Source: Colwellia sp.
GTDB lineage: Bacteria > Pseudomonadota > Gammaproteobacteria > Enterobacterales > Alteromonadaceae
Assembly (NCBI GenBank): GCA_002733765.1
Contig: NVWU01000029.1
Location: 1 to 50,222, forward strand
DNA length: 50,222 bases
Reading direction: 5' to 3'
Numbering within the stretch: the first letter of the stretch is position 1; the number at the start of each line of letters is the position of its first letter. The notes beneath the pieces were generated by a model, which saw only the letters and a program-made list of their open reading frames with translations, was not told where the DNA came from and ran no database searches. Below, one piece after another: positions 1-6,671 of the stretch. A program made the position numbers and the translations under genes.

Positions 1-46
1 GAAAGTCAGCCATCACTCCATGATCAACGATGTAAAAATTAAAATC

Positions 47-70
47 ATCAAAAACGTAAACGTTTTTGAT
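47..70. repeat. Perfect 11-bp inverted repeat, possible terminator
   Basis: Two 11-bp arms, ATCAAAAACGT and ACGTTTTTGAT, are separated by two A residues. The A-run before and T-run inside the right arm would suit a bidirectional terminator for whatever gene lies left of the window. The 2-nt spacer is too short for an RNA loop unless inner pairs open, so a protein operator is equally possible. Bases 1-46 and 71-160 show no gene or recognisable site. Confidence 0.4.
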
Positions 71-161
71 TGTTAAAAGAAAACAATCCAGTTAGAGTAT
101 TTTGATTAAAAATAATTTAAAAACGAGTAATTCTACAGGCTCGCTATGTTTTTAAATATAG

Positions 162-173
162 TTGTATATGCAA
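162..173. promoter_or_regulatory. Putative MarR operator, copy 1
   Basis: The near-palindrome TTGTATATGCAA lies 24 bp before the marR-like start codon. The same sequence in reverse orientation (TTGCATATACAA) lies at 639-650, before the tautomerase gene. Identical sites in front of the regulator and its neighbour are what a self-regulating MarR repressor would use. The repeat is seen directly; the binding is inference. Confidence 0.6.
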
Positions 174-196
174 TTATAATTGTGTAGTATTCGAAC

Positions 197-619
197 ATGT
201 TTGAAGAATGTCTATATTTTAACAGTAATGCTTTAGCTAGAACGGTAACTCGTATTTGGACAGAAAAGTATCGTCAATTTAATTTGTCACCACCCCATGC
301 ATTTTTATTGCGTCTGGTACTTGCTAATCCTGGTATGTTTCCCCGTGAACTAGCTGAGGAACTGAATCTTACTAGATCAACAATTACACGATTTTTAGAT
401 AGCTTAGAAAAACAGAATTTGTTGGTGCGACAAACTATCGGAAGTGATGGAAGAGAGGTACAAATTTTTCCTACACAAAAAGCAGAAAAAATTCAGACTC
501 AATTAAATGATACAGGTAAAGAGCTAACTAAACTTATGAAAGATATATTAGGAAAAGAGGAGCTATCAGAAATTGTATTAACTCTTCGCCAGATCAAAAA
601 ATCAATAGATAAAAGTTAG
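197..619 (+). CDS. MarR family transcriptional regulator
   Basis: 140 aa, the usual MarR length. The middle of the protein (about residues 35-95) reads as a winged helix-turn-helix, including PRELAEELNLTRSTITRFLD, which matches the MarR recognition-helix region, followed by a wing with GSDGREVQIF. MarR proteins are dimeric repressors that usually leave DNA when a small phenolic or oxidant ligand binds. No strong Shine-Dalgarno precedes the ATG. The gene ends 58 bp before a tautomerase gene, and both have the same palindrome upstream, so this protein probably represses itself and the tautomerase. The ligand cannot be told from sequence. Confidence 0.85.
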   Translation: MFEECLYFNSNALARTVTRIWTEKYRQFNLSPPHAFLLRLVLANPGMFPRELAEELNLTRSTITRFLDSLEKQNLLVRQTIGSDGREVQIFPTQKAEKIQTQLNDTGKELTKLMKDILGKEELSEIVLTLRQIKKSIDKS

Positions 620-638
620 CCTTTTTTTAGTTATATAA

Positions 639-650
639 TTGCATATACAA
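639..650. promoter_or_regulatory. Putative MarR operator, copy 2
   Basis: TTGCATATACAA is the exact reverse complement of the site at 162-173. It sits in the 58-bp gap between the MarR gene and the tautomerase, 27 bp before the tautomerase start codon, where a bound repressor would block a promoter or polymerase. Confidence 0.6.
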
Positions 651-677
651 TTACTTTTAATAAAATAGGAGAAAACC

Positions 678-1070
678 ATGCCATACATTAATATTCGTCT
701 AGGTGCAGTACTTAATAATATACAAAAAGAAGAGCTTTTTAAGACAACAACATCCTTAATGAATACCGTGATGAAAAAACGACAAGAAGTCACAGTAGTT
801 CATATTCAGGAGTCTGAAGCGTCACAATGGTCAACAAATTCAGAGCAATTATCTTCTAATGTTCCAATTGGTGCTTATGTAGATATTAAAGTAACAAAGG
901 GTACAAATACACCTGAAGAAAAGAAAGAAATGATAGCTAAAACTATTAAAATGCTTCAGGATATTGTCGGTACTATGCAAGAAGCTTGTTACGTTGTAAT
1001 AGATGATATTTCTGCTGATTCATGGGGTTATAATGGGAAAACTCAGGCAATGAGAGTCAACAAAACATAA
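678..1070 (+). CDS. 4-oxalocrotonate tautomerase-like protein (fused double unit)
   Basis: 130 aa, starting Met-Pro-Tyr-Ile. After Met removal this gives the N-terminal proline that acts as catalytic base in the tautomerase superfamily. The protein appears to hold two beta-alpha-beta units: residues 1-60, and about 67-125, where GAYVDIKVTKGTNTPEEKKE repeats the pattern of the classical 4-OT unit (strand, then a helix rich in E and K). Only the first unit begins with Pro, as in fused 4-OT proteins such as cis-CaaD-like or malonate-semialdehyde-decarboxylase-like enzymes. A good ribosome site (AGGAG, 667-671) precedes the ATG. It pairs with the upstream MarR gene through a shared operator. The substrate is unknown, but keto-enol isomerisation of a small ring-cleavage or phenolic product is likely. 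Confidence 0.75.
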   Translation: MPYINIRLGAVLNNIQKEELFKTTTSLMNTVMKKRQEVTVVHIQESEASQWSTNSEQLSSNVPIGAYVDIKVTKGTNTPEEKKEMIAKTIKMLQDIVGTMQEACYVVIDDISADSWGYNGKTQAMRVNKT

Positions 1071-1078
1071 CAAGTGAC
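1064..1078 (+). repeat. Possible 5' half of a disrupted attC site
   Basis: The sequence ACATAACAAGTGAC starts over the tautomerase stop codon. It has the same opening (ACATAACAAG) as the attC-like repeat at 3791-3887. The matching 3' half is absent; the IS110 remnant follows within a few bases. This fits, but does not prove, an attC site cut by an IS110-family insertion. Confidence 0.3.
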
Positions 1079-1099
1079 TATGGTGTCAAACCCTAATAG

Positions 1100-1690
1100 T
1101 TAATTCATTTTAGGATCCCAATAAATACCATCTCTCACCATAGAGTTTAGCGTGATAACGAGCTTTCTAATGCACGCTATTATCGCTACTTTCTTGGGTT
1201 TACCTACCGCAACTAATCGTTGATATAGTGTTTTAAATGTTGGATTACATTGAATTGCTGACATCATCGCCATATACATTGCGGTTCTAATTAGTGAGCG
1301 TCCACCGCGTATCATTCGCTTGCCTTTATACGAGCCACTTTCTCGATTAAACGGAGCCACACCGACTAAGGATGCAGCTTCTTTATTGTTAATATAGCCA
1401 AGCTCTGGCATTTCACTAATCAAGTTAAATGCCACCACTTTTCCGACACCAGGGACACTTTGAATTATGTCATTTTTTATTTTATATTCGTCACAGCTTT
1501 CAATGAGTTTATGCAATTTGTTATCAATTTTCTCTAACTGATTTTTTAGTACAGTCAGTACAGGTTTTATGGATGACATAATTTCTTTTGGCATTATTTG
1601 TAGCCGGTTTTTCTCCATCGTTTGCATTAGAGCGTTATAAGTCTGGCCTTCCCAAAGCTTTAGTTCTATTTCCCATAGCCATGAATGTAA
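1100..1690 (-). pseudogene. IS110/IS1111 family transposase, C-terminal remnant
   Basis: The reading frame on the minus strand is open from about 1690 to the stop at 1100, with a first ATG at 1627. Residues after the first third read as the IS116/IS110/IS902 C-terminal domain: a helix-hairpin-helix (SVPGVGKVVAFNLISEMPEL), then LVGVAPFNRESGSYKGKRMI, then GGRSLIRTAMYM and a GKPKKVA tail. The N-terminal DEDD RuvC-like catalytic half is missing, so it cannot be an active transposase alone. IS1111-group members are known to insert into integron attC sites, which suits the attC-like sequences on both sides of this remnant. Confidence 0.85.
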
Positions 1691-1801
1691 CTAGGAACCA
1701 CAGTTACTCACATATTAAATAAGTTTCGATATAACTTTTAAATCCGGCATTTATTAGTCTATAGTACTTGTATGCAAAAAATTTAATAAAGTTGGTTTAC
1801 T

Positions 1802-3205
1802 ATGAGTTCAAGTGAAAATAAAGACCCTGATGCTATCCAAACCCCAAAATTCAGAAGACAAACAATAGATGGTATTCAAGTTCCTCCTACATATACAGAA
1901 TGTCTAAGTTATGGAGATATGCCATACAAGTTTGTAAAAACAGTTAATGCTAAAAAGTTTGGTTTTAGTAGTAAAGGACTGTACTTACATTGGCATGATT
2001 TTCACCATAGATTCGATAGTGATTTCAAAGATAACAAAGTATGGGCATGGTGGGCTTTAAAATTTAATAGATCCCTCGATGAGCACGGCTCTTTGGTTTC
2101 GGAAGATGGCTCAAATTTTTTTTGGAGCCCTATGGCTTTAAACCACTATCCACCGATGATTGAAAAAGCTTACCGGTTTGAGCATGTAGGATTAACTGGA
2201 GATCAGAAAAGGCACATGCTAGTTAAGAGCTTAATCATGGAGGAAGCGATTACAAGTGCACAACTTGAAGGGGCAGCCACTACAAGAGCTGTTGCAAAGG
2301 AAATGCTTTCTTCAGGTCGTGCGCCTATTGATGATTCCGAAAATATGATTTTGAGTAACTGGAACTTAATGCAATTTGCACTTGATAACCTCGAAAGAGA
2401 ATTAAGTATTGAATTAATTCAAGAACTTAACCATATTGCAACAGAAAAAGTCTGCGAGAATGAACATGTTCCAGGGATGTTTAGAGATAAAAAAATTGAA
2501 GTAGCAAAAAATAATACTGAAGGAGAAGTAACTCATACAGCACCTGATGCTAAGGTTATTGAAAAATTACTCCAAGATCTTTGTGAGTATGCAAATACTA
2601 ATCACGAGAATGTGGATTATATCCATCCTGTATTCAAAGCAATAGTTATACATTTTATGATTGGATATATTCATCCTTTTCTAGATGGGAATGGTAGAAC
2701 TGCAAGGGCACTTTTCTATTGGTATTCGATTAAACATGGATATGAAAATTTTCAATATATATCCATTTCAGCACTCCTTAAAAAGAAAGCAAATGATTAC
2801 GGGCGAGCATATATAAAAACAGAAACTGATGAACTCGATTTAACGCACTTTCTTCAGTTCAATCTAGAAATAATAATAGATGCATTGGGCGACTTTTCTA
2901 CCTATATCCAAAAGAAAATTGATGAAAATAGACATATGGTTGAAAAACTTTCAGAATCTCCTTTATATAAGCACTTTCAACGTCAACATATAGATATTAT
3001 TTCTAAAGCTTTAAAAAATCCGGGTAGGGAATTTTCAGTTAAAGAAATAGAACAAGATAATAATGTAAGTTCTACAGCTGCAAGAGGTTATTTAGATAAA
3101 CTGTATAAGCTAGGTCTTTTACTTAAATATAAATCTGTTGGAAACAAATATACATATTTTGCTCCAGCTAAGTTAATAGATCAGTTATTCGCAAAAGAAA
3201 AATAA
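1802..3205 (+). CDS. Fic family protein (probable AMP transferase)
   Basis: 467 aa. The Fic active-site loop HPFLDGNGR is intact at residues 291-299: His291 is the catalytic base, and the Gly-Asn-Gly-Arg turn binds nucleotide phosphates. SAQLEG at residues 152-157 matches the inhibitory helix pattern (S/T)xxxE(G/N), placed N-terminal to the Fic core as in class II Fic proteins, whose Glu reaches into the active site and holds the enzyme off. The N-terminal ~110 residues are tryptophan-rich and resemble the extra domain of many stand-alone Fic proteins. The last ~70 residues look like a winged helix (FSVKEIEQDNNVSSTAARGY). An attC-like repeat begins 43 bp after the stop, so it is probably an integron cassette. 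The target protein is unknown. Confidence 0.88.
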   Translation: MSSSENKDPDAIQTPKFRRQTIDGIQVPPTYTECLSYGDMPYKFVKTVNAKKFGFSSKGLYLHWHDFHHRFDSDFKDNKVWAWWALKFNRSLDEHGSLVSEDGSNFFWSPMALNHYPPMIEKAYRFEHVGLTGDQKRHMLVKSLIMEEAITSAQLEGAATTRAVAKEMLSSGRAPIDDSENMILSNWNLMQFALDNLERELSIELIQELNHIATEKVCENEHVPGMFRDKKIEVAKNNTEGEVTHTAPDAKVIEKLLQDLCEYANTNHENVDYIHPVFKAIVIHFMIGYIHPFLDGNGRTARALFYWYSIKHGYENFQYISISALLKKKANDYGRAYIKTETDELDLTHFLQFNLEIIIDALGDFSTYIQKKIDENRHMVEKLSESPLYKHFQRQHIDIISKALKNPGREFSVKEIEQDNNVSSTAARGYLDKLYKLGLLLKYKSVGNKYTYFAPAKLIDQLFAKEK

Positions 3206-3247
3206 GTGTAATAGCTTGATTTAAGGTTTTTGGCTATAAAAAAAAGA

Positions 3248-3344
3248 CTTATAAGCAATTAAACTAGGACAAATAACAGTTGGTTTTTGCTCTTGCGTCG
3301 CTAATTTTAACCAACTATTTTTTGCCCGTTAATATGGGCGTTAT
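3248..3344 (+). repeat. attC-like integron recombination site A
   Basis: 97-bp imperfect palindrome. The outer left core is TTATAAG and the outer right end is GGGCGTTAT. The inner stem is AGTTGGTT (3278-3285) with AACCAACT (3309-3316), and a smaller GCCC/GGGC hairpin lies at 3324-3339. The layout (R'' and L'' left, L' and R' right, ending in GCGTTA) and the CTCTTGCGTCGCTAATTTT centre resemble attC repeats of Vibrio-type chromosomal integrons. It aligns over its whole length with site C (4172-4267). It ends the Fic cassette. Confidence 0.7.
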
Positions 3345-3356
3345 ATTTTGATCAAA

Positions 3357-3600
3357 TCTATGAGTAAGTCGACAGTGTTGGCTTACGTAAAGTAGGAGGC
3401 TTGCTGGCCTCCGTTGGCAATCCTAGCCGATTGCTGAAGGTGAGAACTATTGAGGACTCATAACCTGATCGTGTCGAGTCGCGTAATAAGCGCAGCCCTG
3501 TTATGAATAACCGAGATAGTTTGTAGCTGTCGCCCAAAGCCGATTCGCGATAGGTAGTGGGTAAGCGCCCAGCAAGGCGCTATATAAGTTCGAGTCTTTA
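3357..3600 (+). ncRNA. Candidate structured RNA inside an integron cassette
   Basis: No convincing gene occupies this stretch, yet it is far more GC-rich and hairpin-dense than its surroundings. Visible stems are GTAAGTC/GGCTTAC (3364-3386), GGAGGC/GCCTCC with a 6-nt loop (3395-3412), GCAATC/GATTGC with a 6-nt loop (3417-3434), TGAG/CTCA (3441-3460) and AGCGCC/GGCGCT with a 6-nt loop (3564-3581). Regular short hairpins with similar loop sizes suggest a folded RNA rather than chance. It lies between attC-like sites A and B and directly before a 47-residue reading frame, so it could be a leader or an independent RNA. It did not match any RNA family I know. Strand is assumed from the cassette direction. 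Confidence 0.45.
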
Positions 3601-3744
3601 ATGACTCAACCGGTTGAGTCGGTTAATTGGATTAATACCATGACTACCAAACTCAGCATACAGGTTAAAGTTGATGTAGCAAAAGTTATCACAGCCCTCA
3701 CAGGCTTGTGTTTAGCTCTCGCACACATTGCTGGATACTTGTAA
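3601..3744 (+). CDS. Small membrane protein (47 or 34 aa) in a cassette
   Basis: The reading frame ATG 3601 to TAA 3742-3744 gives 47 aa; an internal ATG at 3640 would give 34 aa starting MTTKLSIQVKVDVAKV. The second half (VITALTGLCLALAHIAGYL) is one hydrophobic segment long enough to cross a membrane. No clear ribosome site precedes either start. The first ATG touches an 18-bp perfect palindrome (3603-3620), which could fold over the start region. Tiny single-span proteins after a structured leader recall type I toxins, but no antitoxin RNA was identified and function is unknown. Confidence 0.45.
   Translation: MTQPVESVNWINTMTTKLSIQVKVDVAKVITALTGLCLALAHIAGYL
3603..3620. repeat. Perfect 18-bp palindrome at the small-ORF start
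   Basis: GACTCAACCGGTTGAGTC is a perfect palindrome whose first G is the last base of the ATG at 3601. As DNA it could bind a dimeric protein; as RNA it could hide the start codon region. Confidence 0.6.
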
Positions 3745-3790
3745 AAGAAAGCCCTGAGGGGTGTTGTCAAACACTCCGCAGGCATTAAAA

Positions 3791-3887
3791 ACATAACAAG
3801 AAAACCAAAAGGAAAGTAACAGCTGGCTGTTGTTCATGCCTCACACATTTTAGCCAGCTATTACTTTCAACTTAACGTGGCGTATGT
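3791..3887 (+). repeat. attC-like integron recombination site B
   Basis: 97-bp imperfect palindrome, opening ACATAAC and closing GTGGCGTATGT. The inner stem AGCTGGCT (3821-3828) pairs with AGCCAGCT (3852-3859). It closes the cassette that holds the structured-RNA candidate and the 47-aa frame. Confidence 0.6.
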
Positions 3888-3957
3888 TTTTATTGAGAGC
3901 TGAACTTAATTAAAATTTATTTGTCTCATCTGGGGATTTAAATTTTTAGGTGGCATC

Positions 3958-4164
3958 ATGAGCAAAGTTTTATTTATTATTTTATTTTCGTTTATTTTAG
4001 TCGGTTGCAGTAATAAACAATTGTATCAAGCAGGCCAAGACTTTCAAAAGAGTAAATGTGTTGAAAAATCAGTGTCAGAGCAACAACATAACGACTGCTT
4101 AAACGCGGATAAAAAAACCTATGAGGAATATGATAAAGATCGTAAAGATACTATTAATAAATAG
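3958..4164 (+). CDS. Small predicted lipoprotein
   Basis: 68 aa. A short hydrophobic signal (LFIILFSFILVGC) ends in a lipobox, LVGC, with the acylated Cys at residue 17. The mature part is highly charged and helical, with two further cysteines (in KSKCVEK and HNDCLN) that could form a disulfide. The ribosome site AGGTGG lies just before the ATG. It lies between attC-like sites B and C, so it is a single-gene cassette. It belongs to no family I recognise. Residue 19 is Asn rather than Asp, so inner-membrane retention is not signalled by the +2 rule and outer-membrane sorting is possible. Confidence 0.75.
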   Translation: MSKVLFIILFSFILVGCSNKQLYQAGQDFQKSKCVEKSVSEQQHNDCLNADKKTYEEYDKDRKDTINK

Positions 4165-4171
4165 CGTTAAA

Positions 4172-4267
4172 AAATAAAAATCACTCAAAAAGACAAATAA
4201 GAATTGGTTTTTACTCCTTCGTCGCTTATTTTAACTAACTATTATTTACCTTTTAGTGGGCGTGTAT
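4172..4267 (+). repeat. attC-like integron recombination site C
   Basis: It aligns closely with site A from ATAAAAATCACTC through GACAAATAAGAATTGGTTTTTACTCC to AACTAACTATTATTTACC and GTGGGCGTGTAT. The inner stem is GAATTGGTT / AACTAACT with mismatches. It separates the lipoprotein cassette from a permease fragment. Confidence 0.6.
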
Positions 4268-4506
4268 CCTCAATATTTATGACTATTAGCCACTTATTAG
4301 CAAAAGTCCCTGTGTTTATGGCTATGGGTGTATCTCTTTCGGGGCAATTTAATTTATTGGTGTTTATGGTTTTTGGCTCAGTTATTGGTTCTTTTATTGG
4401 CACAAGGTTAAGGTTGGCTTCAAATAATGATAAATTGATTTTAATTATTAAACTTTTATTAAGCTTAATGGCTATCAGGATGTTAGTCACTACAGTTGCG
4501 CGATAA
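4264..4506 (+). pseudogene. TSUP (TauE/SafE) permease, C-terminal fragment
   Basis: About 80 codons continue in frame out of attC-like site C. From GRVSSIFMTISHLLAK onward they read as the last three membrane helices of a TauE/SafE-type anion permease, including the small-residue helix GSVIGSFIGTRL. A full member has about 250 residues, so two thirds of the gene is missing on the 5' side, exactly at the attC boundary. An ATG at 4279 could give a short peptide, but a working permease is unlikely. The stop codon overlaps the start of site D, as cassette genes often do. Confidence 0.6.
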
Positions 4507-4596
4507 AAAGAGCATCAAACGAAAAAATACAGTTGGCTATTTTTACTCCGTTCTACCTTTTAGCCAACTATATTTTCCGCTTATGTTAAGCATTAT
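4503..4596 (+). repeat. attC-like integron recombination site D
   Basis: 94-bp imperfect palindrome with a perfect 9-bp inner stem, AGTTGGCTA (4531-4539) and TAGCCAACT (4561-4569). The centre, TTTTACTCCGTTCTACC, resembles site C. The outer end is AAGCATTATA, slightly diverged from GCGTTAT. Confidence 0.65.
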
Positions 4597-4621
4597 ATTT
4601 TTACTGAAAATGGGGAAGTTA

Positions 4622-5236
4622 ATGATAAGTACTGAATTTTTACTCACATCTTTAATTGTTGTTTTAATACCTGGAACAGGGGTTATATACACAATATCTA
4701 CGGGGTTATTTCAAGGAGTAAAAGCTAGTATATTTGCTGCATTAGGATGTACCGTAGGTATAATTCCTCCTTTAACTGCAAGTATCTTAGGCCTAGCTAT
4801 GATCCTTCATACGAGTGCTATTGTGTTTCAAGTTATAAAGTTCATTGGTGTAGCATATTTATTGTATTTAGCATGGTCTATGTGGAAAGAAACAGGATCA
4901 TTAGCGTTAGAAAAAGATAATCATAAAATTAAAGCTTGGAAAATAAGTTGGAAAGGGTTCTTAATTAATATTTTAAACCCTAAGTTATCTTTATTTTTCT
5001 TAGCATTCTTACCACAATTTGTTTCTTCACAAGCAAGTGAACCTGTAGCAAATATGTTGGTACTCGGTGGTGTTTTTATGGCAATGACTTTAGTTGTTTT
5101 TGTACTGTATGGATTCCTTGCAAACAGCGTTAGAAAATATATTGTCAACTCACCTAAAATAATGAAGTATGTTCAGCGTACATTTGCGGTAACATTTGCT
5201 GCTTTAGGGACAAAACTCGCAATGACTGAAAATTGA
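4622..5236 (+). CDS. LysE/RhtB family amino-acid exporter
   Basis: 204 aa from ATG 4622, the usual LysE/RhtB length. This start was chosen because GGGGAAG lies just upstream and because the frame before it runs through attC-like site D. The N-terminal helix carries LIVVLIPGTGVIY, the family PGP-type motif (Pro-Gly-Thr here), followed by helices GVKASIFAALGCTVGII, a middle section with NPKLSLFFLAFLPQFV (the NPK motif before helix 4) and two C-terminal helices. Such proteins export small neutral amino acids or homoserine lactones across the inner membrane. A second LysE gene follows in the next cassette. Confidence 0.85.
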   Translation: MISTEFLLTSLIVVLIPGTGVIYTISTGLFQGVKASIFAALGCTVGIIPPLTASILGLAMILHTSAIVFQVIKFIGVAYLLYLAWSMWKETGSLALEKDNHKIKAWKISWKGFLINILNPKLSLFFLAFLPQFVSSQASEPVANMLVLGGVFMAMTLVVFVLYGFLANSVRKYIVNSPKIMKYVQRTFAVTFAALGTKLAMTEN

Positions 5237-5303
5237 GCGTATAAAAAAGATGGGTGTATTATCCATACAAGTATTTTTAATCGGACATAAAATGGCGTTA
5301 GGC
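5237..5303 (+). repeat. Degenerate attC-like site E
   Basis: The gap between the two LysE genes ends in TGGCGTTAGGC (5293-5303), the classical attC right core GTTAGGC. It contains a small hairpin (ATGG...CCAT, 5249-5267). A matching left core GCCTAAC is not seen and the site is shorter than A-D, so this is tentative. Confidence 0.35.
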
Positions 5304-5318
5304 AAATAAAGGAATACC

Positions 5319-5945
5319 ATGGATATCGAATTATATATTTTCTTTCTTATTACAACTGTAACCCTTATTTTAGTTCCTGGTCCAGCAGCTATCACGGTTG
5401 CGACACAGGGTGCTTCTCATAATTCAAAAATAACATTTATAAGTATTCTTGGTGTAGCAAGTGCGGACGCTTTTTTTTTTATATTGTCAGCTACCGGCAT
5501 CGCATCGCTGATCGTAGCATCAAGTACTGTATTTTCAATTATTAAATGGTTTGGTGTTGCATACCTCATATACCTTGGGACTTCGGCAATTTTCACTAAA
5601 GCAGGTGCGATTAAGATTGAAGCTACAAATACTAAAATAAGTCCAGCAAAAGCATTTTCTCAAGGTTTAGTTGTTCAGTTAGCAAACCCAAAAGCATTAC
5701 TGTATTTTTCTGCACTTTTACCACAATTTGTTGACCCTAATGAGCCTGTTGTGTTTCAAATGTTCCTTATGGGGCTCACCTGCTTTTTGGCTGATTTTTT
5801 GGTTTACAGTATGTTTGGTCGTCTGGGAGAACAATTAGCAAAAAAACAGGTGAAATCTTGGGTTATAAGCATAATTAACAAAGTTGCCGGTATAACTCTG
5901 ATTACTACGGGAATCAAAATGGCAACCTTGGAAGCTGTAAAATAG
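5319..5945 (+). CDS. LysE/RhtB family amino-acid exporter (second copy)
   Basis: 208 aa with six predicted membrane segments. The opening helix contains TLILVPGPAAITVATQGAS (canonical PGP motif) and the centre has VVQLANPKALLYFSALLPQFV (NPK motif), both LysE/RhtB family marks. A ribosome site, AAGGA, precedes the ATG. It is clearly diverged from the gene at 4622, so it is not a fresh duplication. It sits between attC-like sites E and F. The substrate (amino acid or related metabolite) cannot be read from sequence. Confidence 0.88.
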   Translation: MDIELYIFFLITTVTLILVPGPAAITVATQGASHNSKITFISILGVASADAFFFILSATGIASLIVASSTVFSIIKWFGVAYLIYLGTSAIFTKAGAIKIEATNTKISPAKAFSQGLVVQLANPKALLYFSALLPQFVDPNEPVVFQMFLMGLTCFLADFLVYSMFGRLGEQLAKKQVKSWVISIINKVAGITLITTGIKMATLEAVK

Positions 5946-6040
5946 CCTACAAGGCATTACACCGAATTCTACGTTGGCTCGGTTCCGCTCCGCTTCACAT
6001 TTTAGTAAACTATTACAAGCCGCTAAAACGGCGTTGAGGC
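5945..6040 (+). repeat. attC-like integron recombination site F
   Basis: 96 bp from GCCTACAAGGCATTAC to GGCGTTGAGGC, so the outer cores GCCT and AGGC match. The inner part GTTGGCTCGG-TTCCGCTCCGCTTCACATTTTAG has the same centre as the other sites and as Vibrio-type attC repeats. It is the last clear site of the series. Confidence 0.55.
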
Positions 6041-6069
6041 TATAGAATTATTCAAAATTAGAAAGTCAC

Positions 6070-6098
6070 CGATTATTTTTCGGTGCGGAGAGACTTTA
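6070..6098. repeat. Small hairpins upstream of the GFA gene
   Basis: CACCGATTATTTTTCGGTG forms a short stem-loop (6068-6086), followed by GACTTTAAAGTC (6092-6103), a 12-bp palindrome. They lie in the 125-bp gap between attC-like site F and the GFA gene and may be a terminator or operator. Function unknown. Confidence 0.3.
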
Positions 6099-6171
6099 AA
6101 GTCCGTATCTTTCAAAAAAATAAATACTACAGACTCGTTAACTATTTCTCATTATCGGAGAGTAATTGAAT

Positions 6172-6585
6172 ATGAAATTTCCAATAGAAGGCTCTTGTCA
6201 GTGTGGGCAATTAACTTACAAGTTATTTGAAAAACCAACAATGGTTTTAGCCTGCCACTGTACAGAATGCCAAAAACTATCAACAAGTCCATTCAGTGTA
6301 ACTGCCATAATTGCATCGACTGCAATTGAGTTTAAAGGTGAACTTAAAGAGTGGAGTAGAAGTTCAGATAGTGGCAATAAAAATAATGCAAAATTTTGCC
6401 CTACGTGCGGCAATAGAATCTACCATTATAATCCAGCGGAGCCAGAAACTATTAAATTAAAGTTAAAGCCTGTTAATCTAGCTGATGCTAAAATATTCAA
6501 ACCTTCAGCGCATGTTTGGGTTTGTGAAAAATTAAATTGGTATCAAATCCCTGAAGGTGTAAAGGTGTTTGAAAAACAACCTTAG
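6172..6585 (+). CDS. GFA / CENP-V family zinc protein
   Basis: 137 aa from ATG 6172; a TTG at 6166 is an alternative start and would sit closer to the GGAGAG ribosome site. The cysteine pattern is that of the glutathione-dependent formaldehyde-activating (GFA) fold: GSCQCG near residue 10, ACHCTECQK near residue 30, and FCPTCGNRIYHY near residue 80. These seven cysteines bind two zinc ions. GFA itself speeds the addition of glutathione to formaldehyde, but most family members have unknown substrates. It is a stand-alone gene, perhaps the last cassette of the attC series, although no clear attC follows it. Confidence 0.85.
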   Translation: MKFPIEGSCQCGQLTYKLFEKPTMVLACHCTECQKLSTSPFSVTAIIASTAIEFKGELKEWSRSSDSGNKNNAKFCPTCGNRIYHYNPAEPETIKLKLKPVNLADAKIFKPSAHVWVCEKLNWYQIPEGVKVFEKQP

Positions 6586-6671
6586 TATAAAACAACGATA
6601 AGGGTTTAAAGTCGGACGTTTGAGTTAATCCTCACAATCACTATTATCGATAACAGCAAGGAAACACTCAA

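Noticed and set aside
3357..3600. Retron-like or group II intron RNA
   Set aside because: No reverse transcriptase gene is nearby, and there is no domain V-like hairpin or conserved GTGYG intron start.
3606..3794. Minus-strand 62-codon frame over the cassette
   Set aside because: It is antisense to a more plausible small membrane peptide, starts inside attC-like site B and has no ribosome site.
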